Made by a program: the position numbers and the translations under genes
Source: Trichosphaerium sp. ATCC 40318
Lineage: Eukaryota; Discosea; Flabellinia; Trichosidae
DNA length: 64,000 nt
Assembly: GCA_038496445.1 (NCBI GenBank)
Contig: JALMLS010000516.1
Span: 62,001-126,000 of the forward strand
Reading direction: 5' to 3'
Shown: piece after piece, positions 9,735 through 20,504 of the stretch
Numbering within the stretch: position 1 is the stretch's first letter
Layout of the letters: each line of letters opens with the position of its first letter
The notes under the pieces: generated by a model
The model's input: the letters and a program-made list of their open reading frames with translations, nothing else
Databases searched by the model: none
What the model was told of the DNA's origin: nothing

Positions 9735-10058
9735 TACAATAAACAGAGATACCACATTTAGCCTAGTGTTCGTTAATAAACTGCTAAACAATAAATAAAC
9801 TAGCACTAGTGTTGAACAACGAGATGAACACTGGCGCACAAACATTAGCATGATGGGAATGAATACTGGAGAGTACGATAGAAAGGTAATTGCGAACCTT
9901 AGAAAAGGTAATATCGGTGCTGCTTCAGGCATTGCTATTTTTTAAATGAGTACAAATTGAACCTGAATTTGCCTTCAAACTCACTAGAAACCACGTGTAC
10001 AAATAACCTTTATCAGTGTACATCTTTACACATGAACTACTTTTTTATTGGTTTTTTT
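9735..10058. other. intergenic, no supported gene
   Basis: Between the convergent surface-protein and E2-like genes. A 30-codon frame (MGMNTGEYDRKVIANLRKG) starts near 9852; it is too short and isolated to call a gene. Confidence 0.4.
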
Positions 10059-10584
10059 TCAATCTTCTTCTTTTGGACTTGCGTAGCGCTTAGTCCACAC
10101 CTTTGCTGTATTTTCAAAAGCATCATAGTCATGCTCCATTTGATGCGCTACTGCAGGGTCCATCGGATATTCAGTGTCCGGTTCGTTTAACACAGTCTTT
10201 ATGGTAGCAACAACATCAGAAAATAGAAACCTGGGCGACCAACGGTCTCGGTTTAAAATGTTTAAAGAATGACTGAAATGCCCTGAACTGTTGTGTATAT
10301 TAGGATGGTAGACTTTTGTATTAAAAACCGCTTTTGGAGGTCTAAACGGGTAATCAGAAGGGTAGCTAAGCGTTACGTAGAATTCACCGCCTATTTACGT
10401 TTGTTAGTTGCGTCGTTAACGTATTTTGATAATAAATACCTTTGTAAGGCCCCTTGTTGTCTCGGAGTATTAGAATCCACGTAAATATGTCTTTTTCATC
10501 CTTTATGCTCATATAACACCCATCTATCTTACATCGTTGATTTTTACACAGCTCGTATTCTCTCATTACCCTACGAATGGCCAT
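10059..10584 (-). CDS. E2-like (UBC fold) protein with catalytic Cys replaced by Ser
   Basis: Two exons (10584-10440 and 10390-10059) with a 49-nt intron at 10391-10439 give exactly 158 aa. The UBC fold is clear: helix 1 (MAIRRVMREYELCKN), GPYKGGEFYVTLSYPSDYPF, RPPKAVF, and the HPN motif (KVYHPNI, residues 75-80). The active-site loop reads GHFSHSLNILNRDRWSP where active E2 enzymes have GSICLDIL...WSP; the residue before LNIL is Ser90 (codon TCT) instead of Cys. A classical E2 could not form the ubiquitin thioester here, though an oxyester is conceivable. C-terminal helices (DAFENTAKVWTKRYA) are complete. It may be a UEV-like partner subunit or a regulator; the wider window is rich in F-box proteins. 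Confidence 0.85.
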
Positions 10585-10957
10585 AATTACTAAACAGTAC
10601 TTTTAGAAGGAACTCAACAGAGACCAAACAAGACTTTTTACACATGATTTTCGCTTTTATCATCCATGTGCAAGACAACAGGTGTAAAAGCGATTGATAT
10701 GTCACATATTGATTGTTGATGACAGTTCTAGAGGCACTTGCTGTGGAGTACATTTGGTTTTTTTTTCAATTTTATTTTTTTTGTTCTGTTTACAAGTACA
10801 TTTATGTTTTCTGTTGTACACGATAGTGTACCAACCTTCTTAGGCGGGCAACAATTATAGGCAACGCCAAAATGTGGGTTTACACTGAAAAAAAAAGTTA
10901 ATCATAAAGGAAGAAAACGACAATCTATCAAAAAAGAAATTCTTCAAAAAAAAAAAA
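10585..10957. other. intergenic
   Basis: Promoter side of the E2-like gene and 3' side of the PH-domain gene. T-rich runs are present; no gene is supported. Confidence 0.4.
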
Positions 10958-13900
10958 CTAAAACGTACTGCCATGTCTTTTGTGTTTAGATATTTGCATC
11001 TCCCCCTCACTTTCTGTAGTACCACGCTTTAGCGTGAGAGAAGGTGCACTAAAACTACGCCGATATTGTCGTCTGTTTTCAGCAGTTGACCGACGCTCTG
11101 TTGATCGTTTCCCTGAAGCTACTAGAGGTGGTGTATAACCCTTTGAAGCTTTCCTTCCACCCAAGAATTTCTTTCTTATTGTTTTAAGCTTCGACGTCTT
11201 GCGCTTCTTGCCCTTTGAGTCTTCTTTGCTATCTCCACTACCTTTACGATCAGGTGGGAAAGAAGGTGCGTAGGCAATAGGACGCCCAGGAGAGGTTCTT
11301 TGAGAGTCAGACATAGTATAACTTCTTTGCACTGGACTATTTGAAGTGCTTTGGCTTGGTGACGAATCACTTGATGTTACTTGCTGCGCTGTACGTATAG
11401 GTTCGTGATTGATCGGAGGAAGTATAGGTACTGCTGCTATCGACTGTTTTGGAGAGGTAGAGGTATCCTCAGAACCACCAGTGGAACTCGTTTGAATCTG
11501 TTGCATTAGCATGTCACATTCAGATTGATTTAGTGAGCTTCCTGTATCACTGTGTCCTTCTTTAAGTATGTCTTCAACATTGAAACCCTCTTGTTTGAAA
11601 GATTCTTTTGGTTTCGTGGCGTTATGTGGTTTAGGAAGGGACCCCATGGAAGGGCTCCTTGGTAGGTTCTCAAACTCGTCATACACGATACAAAAGGAAT
11701 CGCACTCAGATAAACGCCTTGAATCTCGACTACTTGAAGCAACGCGTAGTACTGTTTTGTTTACCAGTTCCATTTGAGGGATGTAGTCTTCTGGAAGCTT
11801 AGTGCTTTTTTTTGAGTTCTGTAGTAGAACACGAAGCTTTGCTTGATCTCCAATACTTAGAGGCTCTTTTGAGTAGTCAAGTCTTCCTGTGATATTAACA
11901 GGACGCTCTTTTGTTACTTCAGGTAACATTCTAACATGTAACGGTTGTTTATAGCCCTTAGGTACCTAGTTATGAAGTTAGAATGCGACTTTGGGTATTA
12001 ATTACCACTACTACGTACTGCCGGTATAAAATTATGTGAAGGTGATTCCAATATGGAGGCTGTAGCTGTAGGTACTTGTCTTTTTAAAATCTAAAACAAA
12101 CGTAAGGAACAGACTCCAAAAAAGGAAAAAAAAATCAAAAAAAGAAAAGTCTGCTTTGCAAAGTACGCACTTGGTCTTTTGTTCTCACTTTAATATTTCC
12201 AGTTCTAGTAGTACTACCAGAACCCTAGTAAAACCTTGCTTAGCCAAGAAAGAAAAATATTGTAGAATCCAGTACGTACTAGTTCCCTATTCAAAAAACT
12301 CTGATTAGACCCGTATCTATCTCTAGATATCGAGCTGGTAAACCCACTAATATTAGAAGAAAGGCGGTCTCTAGAAATGCCGCTATTATTCGATAGAAAT
12401 CTATTTCTATTTGACGCTATGCTATTAGCAAAGCCTGTAGAAGCAGAACCAAGGCTTCTATCAGTTGTAGGTGCAGATTCTGCAGGTATACTAAAGCTTA
12501 ATAGGCCTTGTACGTCTTCATCTAATCCATTAGCTGTTCTATCCAACTCTCTCACATCTAGCTCAAAGTTTAATTGAGTTTCGCCAGTACTACCCGTTGT
12601 GACCACAGCTATAATAAGTATGAGCCAAGTAGTTGTTTGTAGTATGATGGGTTTTGTGTTTAAGAGGAAAGAGAAAGTGCTAGTTTTTTGCTACGTACAA
12701 GCGCCCAATGATGATTCAGAAAGTCCTTCAATGTCTGTGAAAGAGAGCTAGAAAGTTTTAATTAGAGAGAACTACAACCAAGTATATGCACATCGTTAAC
12801 AATACGTACATCTGGTGGGCCTGTTATTACGTCTGGTAAATCAGTAATACTTGGTGGAGAGCTTAAGGAAGAGCTGTTTTCTTTACTAGAAGATGTATAA
12901 CATAGCTTGGATGAATGAGACTGAGAAATAATATTTTGAGGTGACGATGGTTGGTATGGTTCTAATCACGAAAGAAAGAAAGGTTAGACTAAAAACCAAT
13001 GGGAAATTTTATCGAAAAAAAAAGCAAAAACCGTACGCCACTTAGAATCTCCTGGTTGTCTTAAAACAGCAAAACTAGGCGATGACTCTGATTCAGAGAT
13101 ACCACTGCTTGTTGTAGGTGCACTAGAGCTTTGATCATTACCAGCTTTTTCTATTAATCTTTCTGCTGTCTATATACATTTGTTAGTTCTGTGTTTACTG
13201 CTATTGGTTTTTGTACGATAAAAAGAATCCAAGATAAGAAGAGAAAGAATTAAAAATAGATTTTCAAGAAAACCGAAAAAAAAGGTTAGTGTACCGTAAG
13301 AATGTCTTCAAAATCATCTGGAACTGGCATAGGACTTCCGCTTGAATTCACAGATGCTAGTCGAGGCAGAGGCGACAAGTCAATTTGTTGTCCTAACTCG
13401 TTTAAGCTCAAACAAAATATAAAACAGGTTTTTGCTCCAAAAACGGCAAGCCAAATTAGGATAGTTATTACGTACCTCCGAAAGCTTCATTAATTTGCAT
13501 CTCGACCAATGTCAGAGGATTATAGGTGTCAACCATGTTAGGAACAAATGTAAGTACACTACGAATAGAAGGACCATTCGGTGTTGAAGTAGAAGCAGAT
13601 AAAGAGTCTAGTTCATTAAGAGTTCCGACTTCTTCTTCAGAATCTAAGTGTACATCCAACAACTTGCTTTTAGCTGCAAAAGATTTACGCTCAGCTCTCA
13701 TTGCGTTTAATGCTAGAACAAAAAGGTTAACAAACGAGGTAAAACGGAAAAAAAAACCAAACAAAAAAAAAAAAGTAAAATTCACCTGTTGAGTTATGAG
13801 AGGATGGCTTCGCTTTGTTACTAGATATTTGTTGGAGTTGTGACATCTTCATTATCTCCTATAATATTATAAGTCAATTACATTGATTTAAATGTCATTG

Positions 13901-15142
13901 TTGTAAAGATACTTTGGGTACATACATGTAAAATTTCTATTATGTCAATGGAGTTTCTACTATCTACTGGTTCGATAGTTTTCTTGTAATGGTTCTCAAT
14001 ATGAAGCGCAGCTTTCGCAATATTCATTGCTTTGTCTGTAGCAATATTCTAAAGAAAACAATCAATTGATCAAACCGCTAAAGGTTGAAAACAATTTGTT
14101 TTGAAGTGAATTATAGACGCACAAGTCGCTCAGCGGAAGAGTCGTTCACAACAGCAAGAAAGAATTCAAGTGATTTTATAACAGTAGATTGGAAGTTGAT
14201 TACTTTTTGCTTGAACTCGTTAACCTCATCAAACCGCTTTTCCATACTGGATGCATCAGGAACGAAATTTGTAATCTAAAGAAAAAATACGTGTCAGCAA
14301 AATAAATACACAAAAAAGGAAGGTAATAAAACACTATCGTACTCTGTATAGTGGCTTTCGTATGAAATAAGAAAATTTAGACGTTTTATTCAATAACTCG
14401 ATGCAAAAGTCACTGTATAACCTATAATAAAGTATGAGTAATAGAGTAACAAGCACTGTAGCCAAAAAGAGGAAAGTTTAGTGGCACTTTCGCGATTTTT
14501 TTTATGAATTAAATGGTTTACCTTTGTAAGTCTGTCATATGATGCGCTTGGCGTCTGTACTTGTGTAGCTGGCCAATAATCTGCACAATATTCATCCATT
14601 GTTCACAGGTCGGGTAATCGTCGGTTGTTTCCACAGTGTTATTAGGCTTCCGTCCTACTTCTGGCGATCTAAGTTCAAGCACTCTAGTACCAGCTTGGAG
14701 GATGTAATACGCTTGTTTCTTTGCTTTTGGTTTAGCTTCTGGTACAGATGTGCTTCTCCTCTTAGGAGAAGTAAAACCATGCGCTCGTCGTGTATTGGGC
14801 GAATTTGCCTCTTTTGGCGAAACGTAGCTAACAGCTTCAAAAGCTGCAAGGTTAATTGTCCCTTGCGGTTGGTAAGGGGAATATTGAGCGTCCTACAGTA
14901 AACTAGTCAGTATAAAGAGCTTTTTAGCTTTTTTGGGTGAGAACCTGTGTTGTTTTATAATAATGCAATTCGTTAGGCTGTAGTACAAACCACCGCTTCT
15001 TCCAATTTCGGCGACTCCCAACACCGCCTTTAAAACCACCTTTTTTTGTTATGTACCCTTCGAACAAGGGACCACAGCAATTACCATCATCGTCATTTGC
15101 TGGCCTACAACTTTTACTGCTGCCCTTCTTTGGTTTACTCAT
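10958..15142 (-). CDS. large PH-domain protein with coiled-coil and Ser-rich regions
   Basis: More than ten exons on the minus strand. The first exon begins MSKPKKGSSKSC and enters a PH domain (LFEGYITKKGG, then RRNWKKRWFVLQPNELHYYK). The next exon holds the rest, interrupted by a basic insert (GTINLAAFEAVSYVSP, then QAYYILQAGTRVLELRSPE and CEQWMNIVQIIGQLHKYRR). Then come helical exons (EKRFDEVNEFKQKVINFQST, AMNIAKAALHIENHYKK) and long Ser/Thr-rich, probably disordered exons. The 3' exon (about 10958-11967) ends with a basic, Ser-rich tail (KRKTSKLKTIRKKFLGG). Donors are unusually uniform (GTACGTAATA, GTACGTAGCA, GTACGTACTG, GTGCGTACTT, GTACGTAGTA). PH domains bind phosphoinositides or small GTPases; this could be a membrane-linked signalling scaffold. 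No catalytic domain was seen. Confidence 0.7.
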
Positions 15143-15196
15143 CTTATCAAGTTGCTTGGTTTAGCTCTAGGATGAAATTCAAAGGCGCCTTGAAGC

Positions 15197-15343
15197 ATGT
15201 GTGAGCACTACGCATTTACCAAAGCGTTCAAAAGCAATAAAAGCTGGTTGGATAAAAAGATGAAACTGGCGTTTTGTGAAGGGCTGGCTATAATTCTAGA
15301 CACGTACAAGAATTACGACGATGAAGCTAAAACATTGGCGTAA
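15197..15343 (+). CDS. possible small protein, 48 aa
   Basis: ATG at 15197 to TAA at 15341-15343: a hydrophilic peptide (MCEHYAFTKAFKSNKSWLDK, ending EAKTLA). The stop overlaps a good GTAAG donor at 15340, so it may instead be the first exon of a longer gene. The opposite strand can also be spliced into a frame starting at about 15483 (MVSKKTIQLDKLRK). Which strand is coding cannot be settled here. Confidence 0.3.
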   Translation: MCEHYAFTKAFKSNKSWLDKKMKLAFCEGLAIILDTYKNYDDEAKTLA

Positions 15344-15715
15344 GCGCCACAGAAATACAAAGATAAAGCGCTTTTGCTTGGTTAATGCTTTGAACACCTG
15401 TTGCGCCTGGTGAATGCTTAGTTAGCGGTGTACTCAATAGAACCTTCCTTAACTTATCCAACTGAATGGTTTTTTTAGACACCATGTACCACTGCAGGGT
15501 GGTAATACACGAACTGTTGTGTAAAAAAATAAAACGCAAATTCTCTACAATTGTACGCTACACTCTTTCCGCACCAGTTTTCACATGAGCGAACTGGTAC
15601 GTTTGTATTGGTACAGACAATAAATCGCGAAACTTCACTTTTTACAACAAAAAAAGGACGTAAGTTGACCTACTGATGCTACCAAACGTGAGTACTTGTA
15701 ACAGAGTACGCAGCG

Positions 15716-18408
15716 ATGAGTAAAGTACGGAATAGAAGTACGGGAGCCGGTGTCCTAGAATTTGTAACAAACAACAGCAACGGCACTAGCAAACAACGTA
15801 CAAAAAGGGCGCGAAAAGACACGCAATCTACACCTCACCAATCAGAGCTTATCAATGATTCTCTCAGTGGTATACGACGCAAATTAATAATGTTTTGGAG
15901 CGTTAAACGAGTATAGGGTCACTAGGAAGCCTTTCAGATTTGAGCAGCTTACCAACCGATTCTAGCATATTTGGGGATATGAGCCTCAGGTGCGCACGCG
16001 CTGGTGCAGTTTCAGTAGCAGGAATAATGCAGCTAACTGATTAAGCTAGTCAGCCTACCGTTTCGCCTCAAAGGGACTGTGGCCAACAGCAGAGCCAACG
16101 TGCGTATTTTTCCACTGTAAAGTGTTTTTGTTGAGTGCTTACATCTTCAAGAATCAGTAGCAACGCCAACTACACAACAACTCCTTGGCAGTAATAATAG
16201 CTTGGATGGTTTAAGTGATAGTGCATCAGGAGCTTTTCTCAGGTACATTAGAGCCAAAAAAGCACTTTAATCTAACCTACACAGCCAAGACACTCCAAAT
16301 TCTCTTACTCAAAGTGGATCAAGAATTGCTTCTTCTCCTAGTGTTAGTTCAAGTCGTAAATCATCATCTCAGCGCAAAACAAAGTACGTCATAACCGAAC
16401 TTTCTGCTCTACAAAAAAATTACTCCAAACACTAATTGTTCAATAGTCCATTCTTTCGCACTGGGACGATTAGACGCTCACAAACAAAGTATGATGATAT
16501 ATTTGACTTGGTAGATAAAGATCAAGAGGAAGAGAAGGCGTTTAACTTCAAAGCAAAGGCTCCAGTGGTCAAGAAGCGTAAGACTATAAAAGTGAAAAAA
16601 AAGAGAAAAAATGAGTCTACAACATTGTCTTCAGGTACCGCCCACCTTCTCCTTCTATATCCAGCCTATTATGCTATTTGAAATAGTATAAAGTAGAACT
16701 AACATATACCGAAGGTACACCTACGTCTATGCGTAAGAGAAAGCAGATTTCTTCGTCGAAGAATATCCAAACTGAAGAAAACTCGGAAATAGAACGACCT
16801 AAAAAGAAACGAAAACTGGCTCCTTCTACTGACAAAGATATCATCCCTGAGACTCAAGTTATATCCCAAGATACTAAACAACCAAGTGAATCTAAGGTAA
16901 GACCAACTAATCAATAGTTTAACGCAGTTTAAGCACTAACGTCTGTCATCTTTAGGATCTTTTAGCAGATTGGTCATTGAAGTCTTCTTTACTTTTTACA
17001 TTTGATAAACCTATTCATTGGGGTAACACAATGTCGCCTTCTGTACGTCCTTAATACTTTCGGGTATATACTATCCTTGTATTAACATCAGGTACTCTCT
17101 AGGTATCTGCAAGCGGGACAGCAAACTTTATTAAAGGATGTTCAGACAAAAAGTATTGTGCCGAAGAAGAAAAGAATATACAAGTTGAGTTTGATAAATT
17201 ATTGTATCATTGGAGCTATCCTTGTGTCTCACTTCCACATTTCCAATGTGAAGCTATATCTAAAGTACAGTATATAAAACCACATTTACGTAAACCTGAT
17301 CAAGTGAGCATGTGGAAGTACTGGATTACAATGAAGGAAACATGGTATGAATCATTATGATTCAAAATGTTTTTTTACTTATTTCTCATTTAGGATGAAA
17401 AGTTTTCACTCTCTCTTCTATATGTTGCGTTGTAAACAATGTAGATTCTTCTATCTAAGATTCCCAACGTTTACTATACTATTTACAGCACCAGGTACGC
17501 AGTTCTTCAAGCGCAGCGACAGCACTTTATTGCTTGTCTTCTTTTTTTTTCAATAGTCGTTAAAGCTAACGTTAATGATTACTAAGGAACAAATGGCAGT
17601 AAAAGATTCTTAGCAAAGTTGAGTAGATCCACGCAAAGTCTTAGAAGAAAGTTAGAAGCTGCACATGTCGAATTTTCTATGCCTATGGCTCCTTATGGCG
17701 TTGATGATGTGGTATTACTTGACGAAGATAGAGAACTCTTAGAATTAGAGAAACAACATCCTGGACAAGTGTACGTCCCGTGTAAGTACTTAAAAGGGAT
17801 ATAACTGCTTTATAGGCGTAGGAAAGTGGTTAATGTTGATGGCCAGCTTGCCTCTCAACTATTCTTCACTGGAAGGTCTCAACTTCAGTCACTTTTTGTA
17901 TTTTTGAAAGACTATGTTGATAAAGATGAAGACATGATCTTACCTAAACTCCATGCACATGTACCATTTACAAACGCTTCTTTATGCAAGCTAGAACCGA
18001 AGTTCTCTACATTCAAGATGGTTCCAAAGGGTAAACGTGTTCTAGTGACACGACACAAGGTCAGCATTGAAGGAGTAATCCTTCCTCATTTATTCATCCG
18101 ACTTTGTGATTTCATGACGCGGATACAGTCGGAGTACCAAGTCATAGCAAATACAGAAGCGCTCTCTTTTGGATTAAACTGCAGTGGTGATTCTAGTAGC
18201 TTGAATACAAGTAAAGGAGATACACCTGACGAGTCACAAAACGACTTTTCGTTACCTGAATGTATGTTGTTTTTTTTTTGTACTTTGTTTTTATCAACCT
18301 GACTTTTCTTGTCTAGGTCTTATACAAGAATCTCAGTTGGGTAAAAACGTCATAAAGAAGCTTGTATATACCGATGAAAAGTTTAATTTCACTACAGTAA
18401 GCGAGTAG
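15716..18408 (+). CDS. DONSON: DONSON-like replication factor (downstream neighbour of Son)
   Basis: About twelve exons from ATG 15716 (MSKVRNRSTGAGVLEF) to TAG 18408. The N-terminal third is Ser- and Lys-rich with nuclear-localisation-like clusters (KKRKTIKVKKKRK, RPKKKRKLAP). The conserved DONSON core then appears in order: DWSLKSSLLFTFDKPIHWG, a helical part (FDKLLYHWSYPCVSLPHF), the signature MKSFHSLFYMLRCKQCRFFY followed by FPTFTILFTAPG, then LRRKLEAAHVEFSMP and LFVFLKDYVDKDED. DONSON helps load GINS to form the CMG helicase and protects replication forks in animals and plants; nuclear. The family call rests on recognising these blocks in order. Stops in the raw frame disappear with short introns, so the gene looks intact. 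Confidence 0.8.
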
Positions 18409-18488
18409 GGGCGTCATTGTAACATTAATAAAAGTAAACAAATGCACAAAAAAAAGAAAGATGCTTTTAGTTAACATGTGAGGTTGTG

Positions 18489-19157
18489 CTACGATCGCTT
18501 TGATACGTAAAATACAATATCTTCTGGCCGGGCTCCTGTCATATACGCCATGGTATAGTCTGTGTTTCTAAGAGCACTAAAAGCGATAGCAACCTCGGCT
18601 TCCGAAGCTGATCCAACGGCAACTGTTGCTTTTAGTGATGATTCTTGAGGTACCATTCCTTGATATAAAGCGACGTGATGATTATTATTTTTTGGATTAA
18701 GTCCGTTGATTACCTTATATCCAACAATAAAGATGCCTGTTAGAATACGCATATTTGAGAGACTAGCTGGTTCGTATGTTGTCTCTGAACCTGATTTCAA
18801 AGCAGCTAGAGCAGCAGAACCAAGACCAACTTTAAAATCAGTACCAACAACTATTATGGCGTCCTTGTCCTCGTATTCTTCTCCTGTCCATGCGTATGAT
18901 CCCGCATTACCGCCAGAGAAAGGTAGAGGACCAATACTTGGCTTAGTAAGTTTGCCATCTTCAAAAATTGTTGAAGTGTTCGTTGCGTCGCCGTAGTAAA
19001 TAGCGACCCAGTAATTATCGATTTTGTAAGCAAGGGACTGCCATTGAACAGCAAAGAATCCATTTCCCAGAGTTGGTGTAACTTTCAGCTGGGACTCTTG
19101 CTGAGCGCAAGAACATGTGATGAATACAACGAGCAAAAATAGGGATAGTGTTGACAT
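18489..19157 (-). CDS. secreted protein of unknown function, 222 aa
   Basis: Single exon. Signal peptide at residues 1-18 (MSTLSLFLLVVFITCSCA), cleavage likely before QQESQ. The mature part has alternating beta-strand-like segments with Gly turns (NGFFAVQWQSLAYKIDNYWV, ILTGIFIVGYKVI, YTMAYMTGARPEDIVFYV) and no Cys after the signal, so disulfides are not expected. No membrane anchor or known motif was recognised. The lack of introns is unusual beside its neighbours and could mean a short highly expressed gene or a retrocopy. It lies tail to tail with the DONSON gene, 80 bp away. Confidence 0.7.
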   Translation of the reverse strand: MSTLSLFLLVVFITCSCAQQESQLKVTPTLGNGFFAVQWQSLAYKIDNYWVAIYYGDATNTSTIFEDGKLTKPSIGPLPFSGGNAGSYAWTGEEYEDKDAIIVVGTDFKVGLGSAALAALKSGSETTYEPASLSNMRILTGIFIVGYKVINGLNPKNNNHHVALYQGMVPQESSLKATVAVGSASEAEVAIAFSALRNTDYTMAYMTGARPEDIVFYVSKRS

Positions 19158-19639
19158 TTAAGGTAATGACTCCGATTTGTATTTGATTAATACAAATACA
19201 AGAGTGTACGTCAACCTTGGTCTTGTGCAGCACAAGCCTTTCCCACAATTTTGGGACTATTACAATTGGACCATTGTTTGAGAAACTGTAATTTCGGACG
19301 TTGAGATTGATTTAAGAAAAGATGAAGAATCATTCAGTGCCACGTGGACAAAAACTTGGCGCCTTGAGCCAGAGTTTCAATGCTACGAGTGAGAACCTCG
19401 TGTAATAAGTTTTGAAATACCAGTTTAAAATTCGCAATGTGTAGCGCCTAAAATCTCCGCTTCTTCAGAATAAAACGTTACAAGTATAAATGCCTTTATT
19501 TACTACCACAAATGTATTGAATATGTAGAATGTTTGTAAAGTTTTTGATCCGTACAGAGATTTCATTGGGTGTTGCATACGAAAACGTTTTTTCCAGTGT
19601 TGGGCTGGCAGACCTGTTAATAGCGTGGTCTCCCATCAA
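19158..19639. other. intergenic
   Basis: Upstream region of the secreted-protein gene. No coding frame with exon-like character is supported on either strand. Confidence 0.4.
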
Positions 19640-19890
19640 CTAAAATCTATATGTCTCAAGTTGTCCATCATTATGCCATTCTTTGTATTCACCATTATTA
19701 TCATTAGCCCACATACTCTGTGCCTTTGACAGTGCATTTACATACCACGCTTTGGTATTCACCCTTTTGTTGTCTTCACCACTTATTTTACCATCCGTGT
19801 ACTGTCCGTTATTATGCCACATTATAGCTTCATCGTGTGGCTCTCTACTGACTCATGGAATGCCCAGCACTCTCCACTCTCAAATCCGTG
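19640..19890 (-). pseudogene. MORN-like (YwqK-type) repeat relic
   Basis: A minus-strand frame gives MWHNNGQYTDGKISGED and NNGEYKEWHNDGQLETYRF, which match the repeat of the gene at 30750-31863. Only two to three degenerate units survive and the flanks contain stops. This is the second decayed copy in the window. Confidence 0.6.
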
Positions 19891-20504
19891 GTATCCGTGG
19901 GTAAAAAATTGAAAAAAGAGGCACAAAGTACGTTTTCTGAGTAGAAAAATGGAGCAAGAAAACCTGTCATGACAGTACTACTAGGATCGTTCTTACCAAC
20001 ATGAATATCACATGATTACTACTTCCAAAATCTGCATTAGTGCCTTGTTTTGAATATTCATTTGCGACTATCATACATATTTTTAACAACTACTTAGTGT
20101 TAGCTAGTTCAAAGTCAGTTTTTGGCTAGATGTTGTGCACAAATGCAAAGTATGAAGTAAACATTCAAAGACTTTTCAATTGGTGTCCGTAAAACAAAGG
20201 TTGGTATATCTGAAATTCTTACAGATTTTTGGAGTGTTTGTTTCCTAGAACTAAAAGATTTCGAATGAATGTTTTAGCAATCGTTGTTATTTGGTAACCG
20301 TCACATATGTTACAAACTCGTTCGTCCACTATAGCCCACTATAGACCACTGTGCATCACTACTGTAAGTTGGTGAATCATGGCTGTACTTAGCAGTATAA
20401 TTGCTTATTGGCTTAAACTTATTTCTTGGTAAAAGCACTTTCACAGCAGCTCTTTATTCATCTTCAGATACGTGTCATATTACATCAAGTGAGTAAAATA
20501 CACT
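19891..20504. other. intergenic
   Basis: AT-rich with no exon-like frame. A short tandem similarity (CCACTATAGCCCACTATAGACCACT near 20328) is the only visible repeat. Probably the promoter side of the F-box/SNF2 gene. Confidence 0.4.

Noticed and set aside
15327-15539. Minus-strand small gene (MVSKKTIQLDKLRK...)
   Set aside because: Can be spliced in frame, but most of it is antisense to a better-composed plus-strand frame and is rich in Phe/Val/Leu, as expected of an antisense reading.
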